Source: Arthrobacter silviterrae
Lineage (GTDB): Bacteria > Actinomycetota > Actinomycetes > Actinomycetales > Micrococcaceae
Length of the DNA: 64,000 bases
NCBI RefSeq assembly: GCF_011045165.1
Contig: NZ_JAAKZI010000005.1
Coordinates: 1 to 64,000, forward strand
Reading direction: 5' to 3'
Made by a program: the position numbers and the translations under genes
Notes under the pieces: generated by a model
The model's input: the letters and a program-made list of their open reading frames with translations, nothing else
What the model was told of the DNA's origin: nothing
Databases searched by the model: none
In this document: positions 1 to 8,740 of the stretch, piece by piece
Layout of the letters: each line of letters begins with the position of its first letter
How positions within the stretch are numbered: the first letter of the stretch is position 1

Positions 1-103
1 GGGCAACATCCCCTCCCCACCCCTGCACCTCACCGTCTGGCGCGCCATCACCCGCAACTACGCCGACAACTGCAACCAAAACCCCACCGGCACCGGCTGC
101 TAA
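1..103 (+). CDS. C-terminal fragment of an unrecognised protein
   Basis: An open frame enters from the left edge in frame 2 and ends at TAA 101-103, giving 33 residues that end in NQNPTGTGC. The tail is rich in Asn, Thr and Pro and has two cysteines. No family can be named from so short a piece. It is followed directly by the tandem repeat at 132-220, and the next gene lies on the opposite strand. Whether the frame is coding is judged only from its position and good GC3 codons. Confidence 0.35.
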   Translation, partial: GNIPSPPLHLTVWRAITRNYADNCNQNPTGTGC

Positions 104-131
104 CCACGCACGCACCAACAACCGGGACAAC

Positions 132-220
132 CACGTCGTGATCTCCAACCTCAACGACCGGGCACGTGGTGATCTCCAACCTCAACGACCGGGACGTGGT
201 GATCTCCAACCTCGACCGGG
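132..220. repeat. 31-bp tandem repeat, three copies
   Basis: Three head-to-tail copies lie at 132-162, 163-193 and 194-220. The first two are 31 bp and differ at one base (CACGTCGTG against CACGTGGTG); the third is shortened. The shared core is GTGATCTCCAACCTC followed by a GACCGGG end. The array sits in the convergent gap between the partial gene at the left edge and the M20 peptidase gene, a usual place for dispersed intergenic repeats. Confidence 0.8.
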
Positions 221-238
221 GCCACCCGCGGGCGGTGT

Positions 239-1738
239 TTAGCCCAGGCTCTTGACCAGCTCGCGGTAAAAGACCACGCCGGCTCCCAGCGAGGAGATCC
301 GCACCTTCTCATTCACGGCGTGGAGGCTGGCGCGGTCGTCCACGTCCATCCAGAGCGGGGAAAAGCGGTAGACGGCCGGGCAGATGGCTGTGAAATTGCG
401 CGCGTCCGTAGCGCCGGTCTGCACATACGGGGTGACCACCGCCTGCGGGTAGGCGGCGGCGACGCTGCGGGTGATGAGGGCAAACTGTTCATTGCCCGAA
501 GCTGACACGGGCGACGGTTCATGGCCGCCGCGCACCCGCAGTTCAACGGAAGGGTCGTTGATGATCCGCCCAATCCGTTCCAAGGTCCCCTGCACGTTCT
601 CCCCCACTGCGATGCGGATGTTGGCATTGGCCCGGGCCGTTGAGGCCAATACATTGGCCCCGCGGCTGCCTTCCAGCTCTGTGATGGTTACGGTGGTCCG
701 AGTCATGGCGCGTGTCTCATCGCCCAACTTGTCAAAAAGCTTGGTCATCGGGGCCTTGAAGGCCCACATGTTGGACGTGACAAGGCGCAGCCCCAGACCG
801 CTGTGGGCGCCGATGCGCCGGAGCATTTCCACGATGGGTTCCGGCATGGCCTGCGGGAACGGCTTTGTTTCCAGCGCCACGATGGCCCGGGCCAGACGCG
901 CTGTGGCCCCCATTTTCGGCGGCGTGGACGCGTGCCCTCCGGCGCTGCGCGTCACCAGTTCCACGTCCAGGATGCCCTTTTCCGCAACCCCGACGACGGC
1001 GGCCGGCGGCTTCAGGCCCGGAAACGCGTCCTGGGCAACGGCGCCGCCCTCATCGAGGACCATCCACGGCGCCACCCCGCGGTCGTAGAGCAGTGCGGCA
1101 GCCGCAACGGCGCTGTCACCGGCCGTTTCTTCGTTGTTGCCGAACGACAGGTAAATGTCGTGTGACGGCGTGAAACCATCCTGCAGCAGGGACTCGACAG
1201 CTCCGAGAATGGCCACCAAGGCCCCCTTGTCATCCAGCGCACCGCGCCCCCACACATAGCCGCCATCCTGTACACCGGAAAATCCCGGATGAGTCCAGTT
1301 GTCGCGCTCGTCCACGGGAACCACGTCATAGTGGGCCATGAGCACCACCGGCCCGGCACCAGTTCCAGCATTGTTTCCCGTCCCCGGCCACGTGAAAAGC
1401 AGCGCGTGGCCGTTTACCAGCTCCCTTTCCAGGTGGGCATGGACCTGCGGATACAGGCGTTCCAGGGCATTGATGAGCCCGGTGAATTCATCCAGGTCAA
1501 TTTCATCGCGGCTGCGCGAAAAGACAGTGCGGAAGCGGATCAATTCGCTCAACCGGTCCGCCGCCGGCTGGGCAAATTCGGCACCGATGGCCTCTTGTGA
1601 CGGCCTTGGGCCCTCGGGTACCGCAGAGCTTCCCGCGCGGTGGGCACGAACGCCCATGACCGCAGCGGTTCCGGCAGCCCCGACTGCGAGCGCTGCAGCG
1701 ACTGCACGGTTGAGGGTTCTTGAGCTTCCTGCTTCCAT
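239..1738 (-). CDS. M20 family metallopeptidase (PM20D1/CPS1-like)
   Basis: Predicted zinc-dependent exopeptidase or amidohydrolase of the M20/M25/M40 family, 499 residues. An N-terminal hydrophobic segment at about residues 10-30 suggests a membrane anchor or signal. Family motifs follow: MAHYDVVPVD near residue 135 (first metal ligand and catalytic Asp), GRGALDDKG near 165 (bridging Asp) and FGNNEET near 200 (catalytic Glu pair). A dimerisation domain and a C-terminal metal-ligand region complete the usual length. ATG at 1738 is preferred to the upstream TTG because a TAGACT box ends 6 bases before it, fitting leaderless transcription. The substrate cannot be told. It stands alone between convergent and divergent neighbours. 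Confidence 0.88.
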   Translation of the reverse strand: MEAGSSRTLNRAVAAALAVGAAGTAAVMGVRAHRAGSSAVPEGPRPSQEAIGAEFAQPAADRLSELIRFRTVFSRSRDEIDLDEFTGLINALERLYPQVHAHLERELVNGHALLFTWPGTGNNAGTGAGPVVLMAHYDVVPVDERDNWTHPGFSGVQDGGYVWGRGALDDKGALVAILGAVESLLQDGFTPSHDIYLSFGNNEETAGDSAVAAAALLYDRGVAPWMVLDEGGAVAQDAFPGLKPPAAVVGVAEKGILDVELVTRSAGGHASTPPKMGATARLARAIVALETKPFPQAMPEPIVEMLRRIGAHSGLGLRLVTSNMWAFKAPMTKLFDKLGDETRAMTRTTVTITELEGSRGANVLASTARANANIRIAVGENVQGTLERIGRIINDPSVELRVRGGHEPSPVSASGNEQFALITRSVAAAYPQAVVTPYVQTGATDARNFTAICPAVYRFSPLWMDVDDRASLHAVNEKVRISSLGAGVVFYRELVKSLG

Positions 1739-1744
1739 GCCCAA

Positions 1745-1750
1745 AGTCTA
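1745..1750 (-). promoter_or_regulatory. Putative -10 box for leaderless M20 mRNA
   Basis: TAGACT on the minus strand is separated by 6 bases from the ATG at 1738, and no Shine-Dalgarno is present. Transcription would start at the A of the start codon. Confidence 0.5.
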
Positions 1751-1867
1751 GGACACGGTTATGGGGGCGGGCCCGGCGGCTGGAGCCGGAAGACGGCGTG
1801 CTGGTCATCAGCACCAATCCGGGTGAGAAGCGACACAGCAAGCCGCCGCAGGAGGTAGGATGTCCTC

Positions 1868-2701
1868 ATGACAGCAGCCCCGTACCGCCTTGCCCGTGTC
1901 CGCCCCAATGACGCCGTCCAGGGGCCGTTGCCCGAACAATTCTTTGTCCGCAACGACGCCCTGGACTTCGACAGTGCACAGGGCCGGCATTGGGTGCTCG
2001 TCAAAACACCCTTCCCTGCGTCTCCAGCCAACCAAAACAGCCCGGAGCGCGCAGGCTGGACCCTGGGCGGGGCTGTCACGGAGGAACAGTTCACTTTCCT
2101 GGCCCCGTGCGCCCCGGCCAATGTCTTTGGCATGGCACACAACACCGGAGCCCCGGGCCGCGCCCTGCCGCCGCAGGCATTCCACAAGGCCGCCAGCTCG
2201 GTGGTGGGACCCGGCGATGACATCGTGCTCAGCCCCGGCGTGGGGTACGTGGACCCGGAAGCCGAGCTGACCGTCGTCGTCGGCCGGGCGGCACGGAACC
2301 TGACGGTTGGCAATGCCCGCGAGGCCATACTGGGTTTTACCATCGGCAACGACGTGTCGGCCCGAGACGCCCAAAAGAGCGACGAACTGTGGATCAGCGC
2401 CAAGAGCCCCGACACCTTCACCCCGCTCGGTCCATGGATTGTGGTGGGCATGGAGGACCGTGGCGCGCCCATCAACATTGTGCACAACGGCACCGAGCTG
2501 CAGGGAGGCTCCACGGACGACCTCGGGTGGGGCGTGGAGGAGATCATGGTCTACCTGAGCGGATTCATGACTCTTCAGCCCGGTGACGTGATTCTTACCG
2601 GGTTCCCGGCCGAATGCCGCCGGATCAGGCCCGGTGATGAGGTGGCCTGCCGCATTGGCAGGATCGGCGAATTGCGCAACCCGGTCCGGGCCGGGCAGTA
2701 G
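1868..2701 (+). CDS. Fumarylacetoacetate hydrolase (FAH) family protein
   Basis: 277-residue enzyme of the FAH superfamily (2-hydroxyhepta-2,4-diene-1,7-dioate isomerase, acylpyruvase and oxaloacetate-processing types). The metal-binding triad is visible as E131, E133 and D162 in VGYVDPEAELTV and GNDVSARD, with the spacing typical of the family. NVFGMAHNTG near residue 86 opens the catalytic domain, and a short N-terminal domain precedes it. The start is well supported by GGAGGTAGGA at 1851-1860. No aromatic-degradation genes lie nearby, so the substrate is open; acylpyruvate hydrolase or oxaloacetate tautomerase/decarboxylase are the likeliest roles. Confidence 0.87.
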   Translation: MTAAPYRLARVRPNDAVQGPLPEQFFVRNDALDFDSAQGRHWVLVKTPFPASPANQNSPERAGWTLGGAVTEEQFTFLAPCAPANVFGMAHNTGAPGRALPPQAFHKAASSVVGPGDDIVLSPGVGYVDPEAELTVVVGRAARNLTVGNAREAILGFTIGNDVSARDAQKSDELWISAKSPDTFTPLGPWIVVGMEDRGAPINIVHNGTELQGGSTDDLGWGVEEIMVYLSGFMTLQPGDVILTGFPAECRRIRPGDEVACRIGRIGELRNPVRAGQ

Positions 2702-2796
2702 CGGCCGGCCGGGCAGTAAAGCCCCAGCAAATTCACAGCCTGCCCCCACCCTTTGTTTTGGGTTGTCCCACCCTCGGGTGGCAGTATTGGTTACCT

Positions 2797-3309
2797 ATGG
2801 CAACAGCGACTCCGGCCGAACCCGCGTCCCCGGTTCCCGACCCCGGCACAGACGGACTGGCACTGGCGGTCAAGCCGCCCGCGCTGCAGCGCCATGCAGT
2901 TTTGCTGAAGCAGCTGCGCGGATTTTGCGTGGTCGCCGTGATTTGCACCGCCACGTCCATGCTGATGTACGCGGGCCTGCGCCCCCTTGCCGGCACCCAG
3001 TGGGCCAACGCCATTTCGCTGATCCTGTGTTCCGTCCTGAACACCGACCTCAACCGCAGGATCAGCTTCGACGTCCATGAACGCCGCCTGTGGCTGGTGG
3101 ACCAGCGCCGCGGACTGTGGATCATGCTGCTGGCGCTGGCCATGACCAGCGGAAGCCTGTGGGTGCTGGGGCTGGTGAACCCGCATGCGTCCATCAAACT
3201 GGAACTGGCGGTCATCGTGCTCGGCAATGTCGCCTCCGCGGTGGCCCGCTTCCTGCTGCTGCGGTATTGGATCTTCCGCCGCCTGCGCGCCGGCCACGCC
3301 AAGTATTAG
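2797..3309 (+). CDS. GtrA family membrane protein
   Basis: 170-residue integral membrane protein. After a Pro/Ala-rich cytoplasmic start of about 45 residues come four hydrophobic segments (near residues 47-65, 72-88, 106-126 and 136-155) in the GtrA/DPMS arrangement. The conserved Asn-rich turn between the second and third segments is seen as LNTDLNRRISFDV. GtrA proteins are thought to flip or handle polyprenyl-phosphate-linked sugars for cell-envelope glycosylation. ATG at 2797 gives a typical length; a TTG at 2758 would add 13 unlikely residues. No Shine-Dalgarno is clear. The stop overlaps the stop of the convergent cysteine desulfurase gene. Confidence 0.8.
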   Translation: MATATPAEPASPVPDPGTDGLALAVKPPALQRHAVLLKQLRGFCVVAVICTATSMLMYAGLRPLAGTQWANAISLILCSVLNTDLNRRISFDVHERRLWLVDQRRGLWIMLLALAMTSGSLWVLGLVNPHASIKLELAVIVLGNVASAVARFLLLRYWIFRRLRAGHAKY

Positions 3310-4589
3310 CCCGGCAGCTGTTCCTGCGCAGCCCGCGGCTGCTGGGTGCCAAGGCGCTGGACACCCTCGACGGCGGCCGCCAGCTGGCCCGCCGCCGTCG
3401 CCAGATCTGCGGCCGAGACGTCCTGGCCAAAGCTGAACCGGAGCGCTGTTTGGGCCACCGTGCGTTCCACCCCCATGGCGGTCAGCACCTCGGAGGGCTC
3501 GTCCGAGCCCGCCGCGCAGGCCGAGCCGGACGAACAGAGAATGTCGCGGCGCTCCAGGTCGAGCAGCACTGACTCTCCGCTGGTCCCCGGCAGGCAGAAG
3601 GACGCGACGGACGGCAGCCGGCGGGTCCGGTGGCCCGTCAGGACGGCACCGGGCACCAGCTGGAGAACCTTGTCAATGAAGCCGTCGCGCACCGCGATAA
3701 CGCGGTCCGCGGTTGCCGCACGGGAGGATTCAGAGAGCCCGAGCGCCGTGGCCAGGGCCACGGCGAAGGCCACGTTTTCCGTCCCGGACCGGAGGCCGCG
3801 TTCCTGGCCGCCGCCGTGCACCAGCGGCTCGCACGGCACTCCACCCCGCAGGTACAGCAGGCCAACACCCTTGGGCGCCCCCACTTTGTGCCCGGAAATG
3901 CTCAGGGCGTCCACACCCAGCTCTTCCACGTTGAGCCGCAGCCAGCCGGCCGCCTGGACAGCGTCCGTGTGGAACGGGACGCCCATGCCGCGCGCTGCGG
4001 CGGCCAGCACCGGGATGTCCTGGACCGTCCCGACCTCGTTGTTGGCATACATGACGGAGGCCACTGCCACGTCGGAACCCGGCACCCAAGCGGCGGCCGG
4101 CAGGTCATGGTGCGGGCCGCCGTCGTCCGTGTCCTCCAGGGCCGGCTGCAGCGGCGCGTCAGCACCGCCGGCCAGTGTCCTGGCAAACACTGACGGGTCC
4201 ACCAAGGCGTCCGGGCCCACCGGCACCACGTCCACCGTGAAGCCGTGGACGCGGCGGAGATAGTCGGCTGACTCGGCAACGGCGGGATGTTCGATGGCAC
4301 TGATGACCACGCGGTTGCGGCGGGGATCCTCGGCGCGGCGGGCCAGTGCGATGCCCTTAAGGGCCAGGTTGTCCGCCTCCGTGCCACCGGAGGTGAAGGT
4401 GAGCTCCGCGGCATGGCAGCCCAACACGGCCGCAGCATCTTCGCGGGCGTTTTCGATGGCCAACGCCGCCCTTTCGCCCAGCTCGTGGTGGCTGGACGGG
4501 TTGCCGAACTGGTTGGTCAGGTAGGGGAACATGGCCTCGATCACCTCGCGGCGGACCGGGGTGGTGGCGGCGGCGTCGAGGAAAATCAC
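3306..4589 (-). CDS. Cysteine desulfurase of the NAD operon (NifS/IscS-like)
   Basis: PLP-dependent enzyme of 427 residues that releases sulfur from cysteine for Fe-S clusters. It shows TSGGTEADNLALKG (cofactor phosphate region), SISGHKVGAPKG with the Schiff-base Lys, and the persulfide Cys in DILCSSGSACAAGSDEP. It starts with GTG two bases after the nadC stop and is the last gene of nrtR-nadA-nadB-nadC. NadA needs an oxygen-sensitive [4Fe-4S] cluster, so a dedicated sulfur donor for NadA is the natural reading, as for NifS-like genes linked to nad operons elsewhere. A general IscS/SufS role cannot be excluded because the suf genes are not in view. Confidence 0.92.
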   Translation of the reverse strand: MIFLDAAATTPVRREVIEAMFPYLTNQFGNPSSHHELGERAALAIENAREDAAAVLGCHAAELTFTSGGTEADNLALKGIALARRAEDPRRNRVVISAIEHPAVAESADYLRRVHGFTVDVVPVGPDALVDPSVFARTLAGGADAPLQPALEDTDDGGPHHDLPAAAWVPGSDVAVASVMYANNEVGTVQDIPVLAAAARGMGVPFHTDAVQAAGWLRLNVEELGVDALSISGHKVGAPKGVGLLYLRGGVPCEPLVHGGGQERGLRSGTENVAFAVALATALGLSESSRAATADRVIAVRDGFIDKVLQLVPGAVLTGHRTRRLPSVASFCLPGTSGESVLLDLERRDILCSSGSACAAGSDEPSEVLTAMGVERTVAQTALRFSFGQDVSAADLATAAGQLAAAVEGVQRLGTQQPRAAQEQLPG

Positions 4590-4591
4590 GG

Positions 4592-5518
4592 TCAGGCTTC
4601 GATGGCGATGTCCAGGCCCAGGTCCAGGGCGCGCACGCTGTGGGTCAGGGCTCCCACGGAAATGATGTCCACGCCTGTGCGCGCGATGCCGGCAATCGTG
4701 GAAAGGCTGACGTTGCCGCTGGCCTCCACCAACGCCCGTCCGTTGACCAGCGCCACACCTTCGACGAGCTGGTCGTTGCTGAAATTGTCCAGCATGATGG
4801 TGTCCACCCCGGCTGCGAGCACCGGCTCGATCTGCTCAATGCTGTCCACTTCCACTTCAAAGTGGACGGTGTGCGGCAGCTGGGCCCTGACGCCGGCGAG
4901 CGCCTGGGTCAGCCTGGCCGGGTCGCCGCCGGTGAGCACGGCGAGGTGGTTGTCCTTGGCCAGCACGGCGTCTGAAAGGGAGAATCGGTGGTTGTGCCCG
5001 CCGCCACAGCGCACTGCGTAGCGTTCCAGGGCGCGCAGTCCGGGAGTGGTCTTGCGGGTGTCCGTGACGCGCGCGTTGGTGCCCTCGATCAGCCTCGCAT
5101 ATTCGGCGGTCTGGGTGGCAATGGCGCTCATCCGCTGCGTGAGGTTCAGCGCAATCCTTTCAGCCGTCAGCACGCCGCGGGCCAGACCGCTGACCCGCAT
5201 GATCCGCTCCCCCGCGGTGAAGGGCCGGCCGTCCGCGACCAGCTGTTCCACCTCGGCCGCCGGGTCCTGCATTTTCATGGCCGCGGTGAACACGTCGCCG
5301 CCGGAAAAGATGCCCGGTTCCCGCGCCACGAGCCACGCGGTGGCGTGCGCACCCGCAGGCAGGAGCGTGGCGGAGGTGATGTCGCCGTACGGTGCGTCCT
5401 CCACAAAGGCCGCCCGCAGGATGTTCTCCACAATTGCGCCCGGGAGCGTTGGCAGCGGGGCCTGCGCAGGGTGGACTGGATGGAGCGGGACGGGGCGGAC
5501 ATGGCCGACGGCGTTCAT
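4592..5518 (-). CDS. nadC: Nicotinate-nucleotide pyrophosphorylase (carboxylating)
   Basis: Quinolinate phosphoribosyltransferase, 308 residues, which converts quinolinate and PRPP to nicotinate mononucleotide, CO2 and pyrophosphate. Visible motifs are EDAPYGDITSATLLP near the N terminus, TRKTTPGLRALERYAV in the PRPP/quinolinate site, GGGHNHRFSLSDAVLAKDNH, and the barrel end VEASGNVSLSTI and ISVGALTHS. The N-terminal 25 residues are a family-variable extension. Its ATG overlaps the nadB stop (ATGA), so the two are translationally coupled. The operon context completes the pathway from aspartate to NaMN. Confidence 0.96.
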   Translation of the reverse strand: MNAVGHVRPVPLHPVHPAQAPLPTLPGAIVENILRAAFVEDAPYGDITSATLLPAGAHATAWLVAREPGIFSGGDVFTAAMKMQDPAAEVEQLVADGRPFTAGERIMRVSGLARGVLTAERIALNLTQRMSAIATQTAEYARLIEGTNARVTDTRKTTPGLRALERYAVRCGGGHNHRFSLSDAVLAKDNHLAVLTGGDPARLTQALAGVRAQLPHTVHFEVEVDSIEQIEPVLAAGVDTIMLDNFSNDQLVEGVALVNGRALVEASGNVSLSTIAGIARTGVDIISVGALTHSVRALDLGLDIAIEA

Positions 5519-7248
5519 ACTGTTTCGCTTTCAAGGACGGGAAGGCTGGTGGGCAAGTGGGCGGACCCTGCACTGGTGTCACGCACCCAGAGGTGCGGGC
5601 TCCGCCCGGTCCCCGGCGGTTCGGGGAAGTCACTGCGGAAGTGGCCGCCCACCGAGTTTTCGCGGGTCAGGGCCGCGTGCACCAAGAGCTCAGCCACTAA
5701 TAGTAGGTTGTCCAGCTCAGCTTCAGCCTGTGTCGCGGGACGTGGGCCGCCGGCCTCCGCAAATTCTTTGGAGGCCGCCTCCGCCTGTCGACGCCATGAG
5801 GCCAACTGGGCTGCTGCCTCGCCTAGTCCGGCGGCGTTGCGAACCACTCCGGCCCGGGCCCCCATGAGGCGGCGCAGTGATTCGCGGTCGAACCCAAGCA
5901 GGGAATCGCCGGGCGCTGCGCTGGAAACGGCGGGAACGACGGCTCCATCATCCAGGGTGGCCGCTTCCGGCCACGGGGTGCGGGTTTTCGCCCCGGTCCC
6001 GGGCCACAATCCGAAGCTGCCCGCGGTGAATGACTCCACGGCGCGGCGGCCAAAGACAAGGCCTTCCAGCAGCGAGTTGGAGGCCAGCCGGTTGGCACCG
6101 TGGACGCCCGTGCAGGCCGCCTCACCTGCGGCATAGAGGCCCGGAAGCGAGGTTTGGCCGTGGAGGTTGCTCGCGATGCCGCCCATCCAGTAGTGCGCGG
6201 CCGGGGTGACGGGCAGATATTCGCGGGTCCAGTCGAAGCCCAGTTCACGGGTTCGGGCATCAATAGTGGGGAATCTCCGGGCCAGGTAGCCGGCGCCGTG
6301 TGACGCCTCCACGCCGGTGGCGTCCAGGAACACGGTGGCCCCGGGTTCGGCGTGGAGGCTGCGAAGGTGGGCGGCGATGCTGCGGGAGACCACGTCCCGT
6401 GGCGCGAGGTCGCCTTCCGGGTGATAGCGCGCCATGAACGCCGTGCCGTGGCTGTCGCGCAGCACGGCGCCGGCTCCCCGCACGGCCTCGGATATCAGGA
6501 AGTTGCCGCCGACTGCCAGGGCGGTGGGATGGAACTGGAAGTATTCCAGATCTGCCACTGCGGCGCCGGCCCGCCAGGCGGCAGCCAGGCCGTCGGCGGT
6601 TGCCACGGAAGGGTTGGTGGTGAAGTCAAACAGCTGCCCGGCTCCCCCGCTGGCCAGCAGCACGGCGCCGGCTTCCAGTGTCCAGGGCCGGCCATCGGGG
6701 GCGAGCAGGGCCACCCCCGTGACCTGGCCGGCGTCGAGCACCAGGTCCCGGACGAAAGTATTCTCCAGGATCGTCACCGTCCCGAGGGCGGCGGCATCGC
6801 GGACGGCCCGGATCAGCCCGTCGGCAATTGCTGCGCCTGTCGCATCCCCTCCGGCGTGCAGGATCCGCGCCGCCGAATGGGCGCCCTCCAGGCCAAGGGC
6901 GCGCCGGCCGGTGTCGGCGTCGCGGTCGAAGACGACGCCGAAGCGTTCCAGGGCGCCGATGTCAGCGCAGGCCTCCTCGCACAGGATGCGCACGGCGTCG
7001 GGGTTGCACTGGCCGGCGCCGGCCTTGAGGGTGTCGGCGATGTGGGCCTCGACGGTGTCCCCGGGGGCGGCGTCTTCCGGGCCCAGCACGGCGCAAATGC
7101 CGCCCTGGGCGAAATGGGTGTTGCTCTGTGCCAGCGCCCCCTTGGTCACCAGGGTGACCCGCAGGCCTGCCTCTGCCGCCAGCAGGGTGCTGAACAGCCC
7201 GGCGATGCCGCTGCCCACCACCGCCAGGTGCGAGTTGCGCGTGCTCAT
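5515..7248 (-). CDS. nadB: L-aspartate oxidase
   Basis: FAD enzyme of 577 residues that oxidises L-aspartate to iminoaspartate, the substrate of NadA. The N terminus shows the dinucleotide-binding VVGSGIAGLFSTLLAA, then THFAQGGICAVL and the succinate dehydrogenase-like substrate region with GLEGAHSAARILHAGGDATG. DLAPRDVVSRSIAAHL lies mid-protein and ASNLHGQTSLPGLYAAGE plus GANRLASNSLLEGLVFG in the FAD-capping part. The C-terminal helical domain is of normal length. ATG at 7248 overlaps the nadA stop as ATGA; much longer readings upstream are read-through of the nadA region. Co-transcription with nadA and nadC is clear. Confidence 0.96.
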   Translation of the reverse strand: MSTRNSHLAVVGSGIAGLFSTLLAAEAGLRVTLVTKGALAQSNTHFAQGGICAVLGPEDAAPGDTVEAHIADTLKAGAGQCNPDAVRILCEEACADIGALERFGVVFDRDADTGRRALGLEGAHSAARILHAGGDATGAAIADGLIRAVRDAAALGTVTILENTFVRDLVLDAGQVTGVALLAPDGRPWTLEAGAVLLASGGAGQLFDFTTNPSVATADGLAAAWRAGAAVADLEYFQFHPTALAVGGNFLISEAVRGAGAVLRDSHGTAFMARYHPEGDLAPRDVVSRSIAAHLRSLHAEPGATVFLDATGVEASHGAGYLARRFPTIDARTRELGFDWTREYLPVTPAAHYWMGGIASNLHGQTSLPGLYAAGEAACTGVHGANRLASNSLLEGLVFGRRAVESFTAGSFGLWPGTGAKTRTPWPEAATLDDGAVVPAVSSAAPGDSLLGFDRESLRRLMGARAGVVRNAAGLGEAAAQLASWRRQAEAASKEFAEAGGPRPATQAEAELDNLLLVAELLVHAALTRENSVGGHFRSDFPEPPGTGRSPHLWVRDTSAGSAHLPTSLPVLESETV

Positions 7249-8624
7249 GCGCCCGGGGCCCCTGCGGCCGCCTGCCGCTCCGGGCGCTCCTTCGCTGACC
7301 GCGGCTTGGCTGCAAGCATCCGCTCGAGCGCCACGCGGGCGTGGACGGCGGTGGCCTCGGGGACCGTAATCTGGTTGAGCACCTCGCCGCGGACCAGTCC
7401 TTCCAGCACCCAGGCCAGGTAGCCGGGGTGAATCCGGTACATGGTTGAGCAGGGGCAAATCACCGGGTCCAAACAGAAGATGGTGTGCTGGGGGTACTGC
7501 GCGGCCAGCCGGTTGACCATGTTGATCTCGGTGCCGATGGCAAAGGTGGTGCCATCGGGGGCGGCCGCGACGGCCTTGAGGATGTAGTCGGTGGACCCTG
7601 ACTCGTCCGCGGCGTCCACCACTTCCATGGGGCATTCCGGGTGGACGATGACGCGCACGCCCGGGAAGTCGGCGCGGGCCTGGTCGATCTGGGCCGTGGT
7701 GAACCGCTTGTGCACGGAACAGAAGCCCTGCCACAGGACCACCTTGGCGTTCCGCATGACGTCCTCGCTGTTGCCGCCCAGAGGCTGGCGCGGATTCCAC
7801 AGCGGCATTTCCTCCAGGGGGATGCCCATGGCCTTAGCGGTGTTGCGACCCAGGTGCTGGTCGGGAAAGAACAGTACCCGCTGGCCACGCTCATAGGCCC
7901 ATTCCAGCACCGTGGCCGCGTTGGAGGAGGTGCAGACAATGCCACCGCGTTCCCCACAGAAGGCCTTAAGCGCGGCGGAGGAGTTCATGTAGGTGACGGG
8001 GATGACGGGGACACGGCCGTCGGCGTCGGGCTCCGTTCCGTAAAAGGCCTCGAGCTCGGCCCAGCACGCCTCCACGGAGGGCACGTCGGCCATGTCGGCC
8101 ATGGAGCAGCCGGCAGCCAGGTTGGGCAGGATCACGGACTGGTGGGCTCCGGAGAGCATGTCTGCCGTTTCAGCCATGAAGTGGACACCGCAAAACACAA
8201 TGGCCTCCGCCTCGCTGCGGGCCTTGGCGGCGTTAGCCAGTTGGAAGGAGTCACCCAGGAAATCGGCAAACCGCACCACCTCATCCCGCTGGTAAAAGTG
8301 GCCCATGACCACCACGCGATCGCCAAGTTCCGCCTTGGCGGCGAGGATGCGGGACGTGAGTTCCTCGTCGGACGCGTCCTTGTACTCCTGCGGCAGCTGG
8401 CCCTGCCGGGGGGTGGCGGCAGGGGCCGCGTCCTCGTTGGAGGCGCCGGGGCCGTAGCCGGGCGTGCCGGCAAGGGCCTCGGCCAGGTCAAATTCCCACG
8501 GTCCCTTGGCCAGGTCGTCGTCGCAGCTTTCCTGGGCGCGGCCGGGCTTGCCGATGAGGTGCGTGCCCTGTTGTTCGGCCTGTTCCCGGGTGATGAGCTG
8601 GATGGTGTTGTTCACGGAAGGCAT
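7245..8624 (-). CDS. nadA: Quinolinate synthase
   Basis: 459-residue [4Fe-4S] enzyme that condenses iminoaspartate with dihydroxyacetone phosphate to quinolinate. Cluster cysteines are visible in FCGVHFMAETADM, VHPECPMEVVDA and LDPVICPCSTMYRI, and FFPDQHLGRNTA and GTEINMVNRLA are family motifs. The first roughly 95 residues, including an acidic Gly/Ala/Pro linker, precede the usual core, so this is the long actinobacterial type. ATG at 8624 has GGAG 6 bases upstream. The gene is the second of the NAD operon; the gap to nrtR carries direct repeats at 8665-8740. Confidence 0.96.
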   Translation of the reverse strand: MPSVNNTIQLITREQAEQQGTHLIGKPGRAQESCDDDLAKGPWEFDLAEALAGTPGYGPGASNEDAAPAATPRQGQLPQEYKDASDEELTSRILAAKAELGDRVVVMGHFYQRDEVVRFADFLGDSFQLANAAKARSEAEAIVFCGVHFMAETADMLSGAHQSVILPNLAAGCSMADMADVPSVEACWAELEAFYGTEPDADGRVPVIPVTYMNSSAALKAFCGERGGIVCTSSNAATVLEWAYERGQRVLFFPDQHLGRNTAKAMGIPLEEMPLWNPRQPLGGNSEDVMRNAKVVLWQGFCSVHKRFTTAQIDQARADFPGVRVIVHPECPMEVVDAADESGSTDYILKAVAAAPDGTTFAIGTEINMVNRLAAQYPQHTIFCLDPVICPCSTMYRIHPGYLAWVLEGLVRGEVLNQITVPEATAVHARVALERMLAAKPRSAKERPERQAAAGAPGA

Positions 8625-8664
8625 GGTGTGCTCCAAGGGGTGGGACTGAAAAGTTGAAGAAAAG

Positions 8665-8740
8665 TGAGGGAGGGTTTGAGCTAATCGCCCATAATCTGAG
8701 GGAGGGTCAGCAAGGATGGCCCATAAGCTGAGGGAGGGTC
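8665..8740. repeat. Direct repeats between nrtR and nadA
   Basis: A 22-bp unit occurs at 8687-8708 and 8719-8740 with one mismatch (GCCCATAATCTG against GCCCATAAGCTG, then AGGGAGGGTC). The period is 32 bp. A partial third copy, TGAGGGAGGGT, lies at 8665-8675. The last copy touches the nrtR stop codon. Read on the transcript strand, the units begin GACCCTCCCTCAG right after the stop of nrtR. Confidence 0.8.

Noticed and set aside
7249-7800. A 761-residue NadB
   Set aside because: The extension overlaps nadA in the wrong frame; ATGA overlap at 7248 with normal NadB length is clear.
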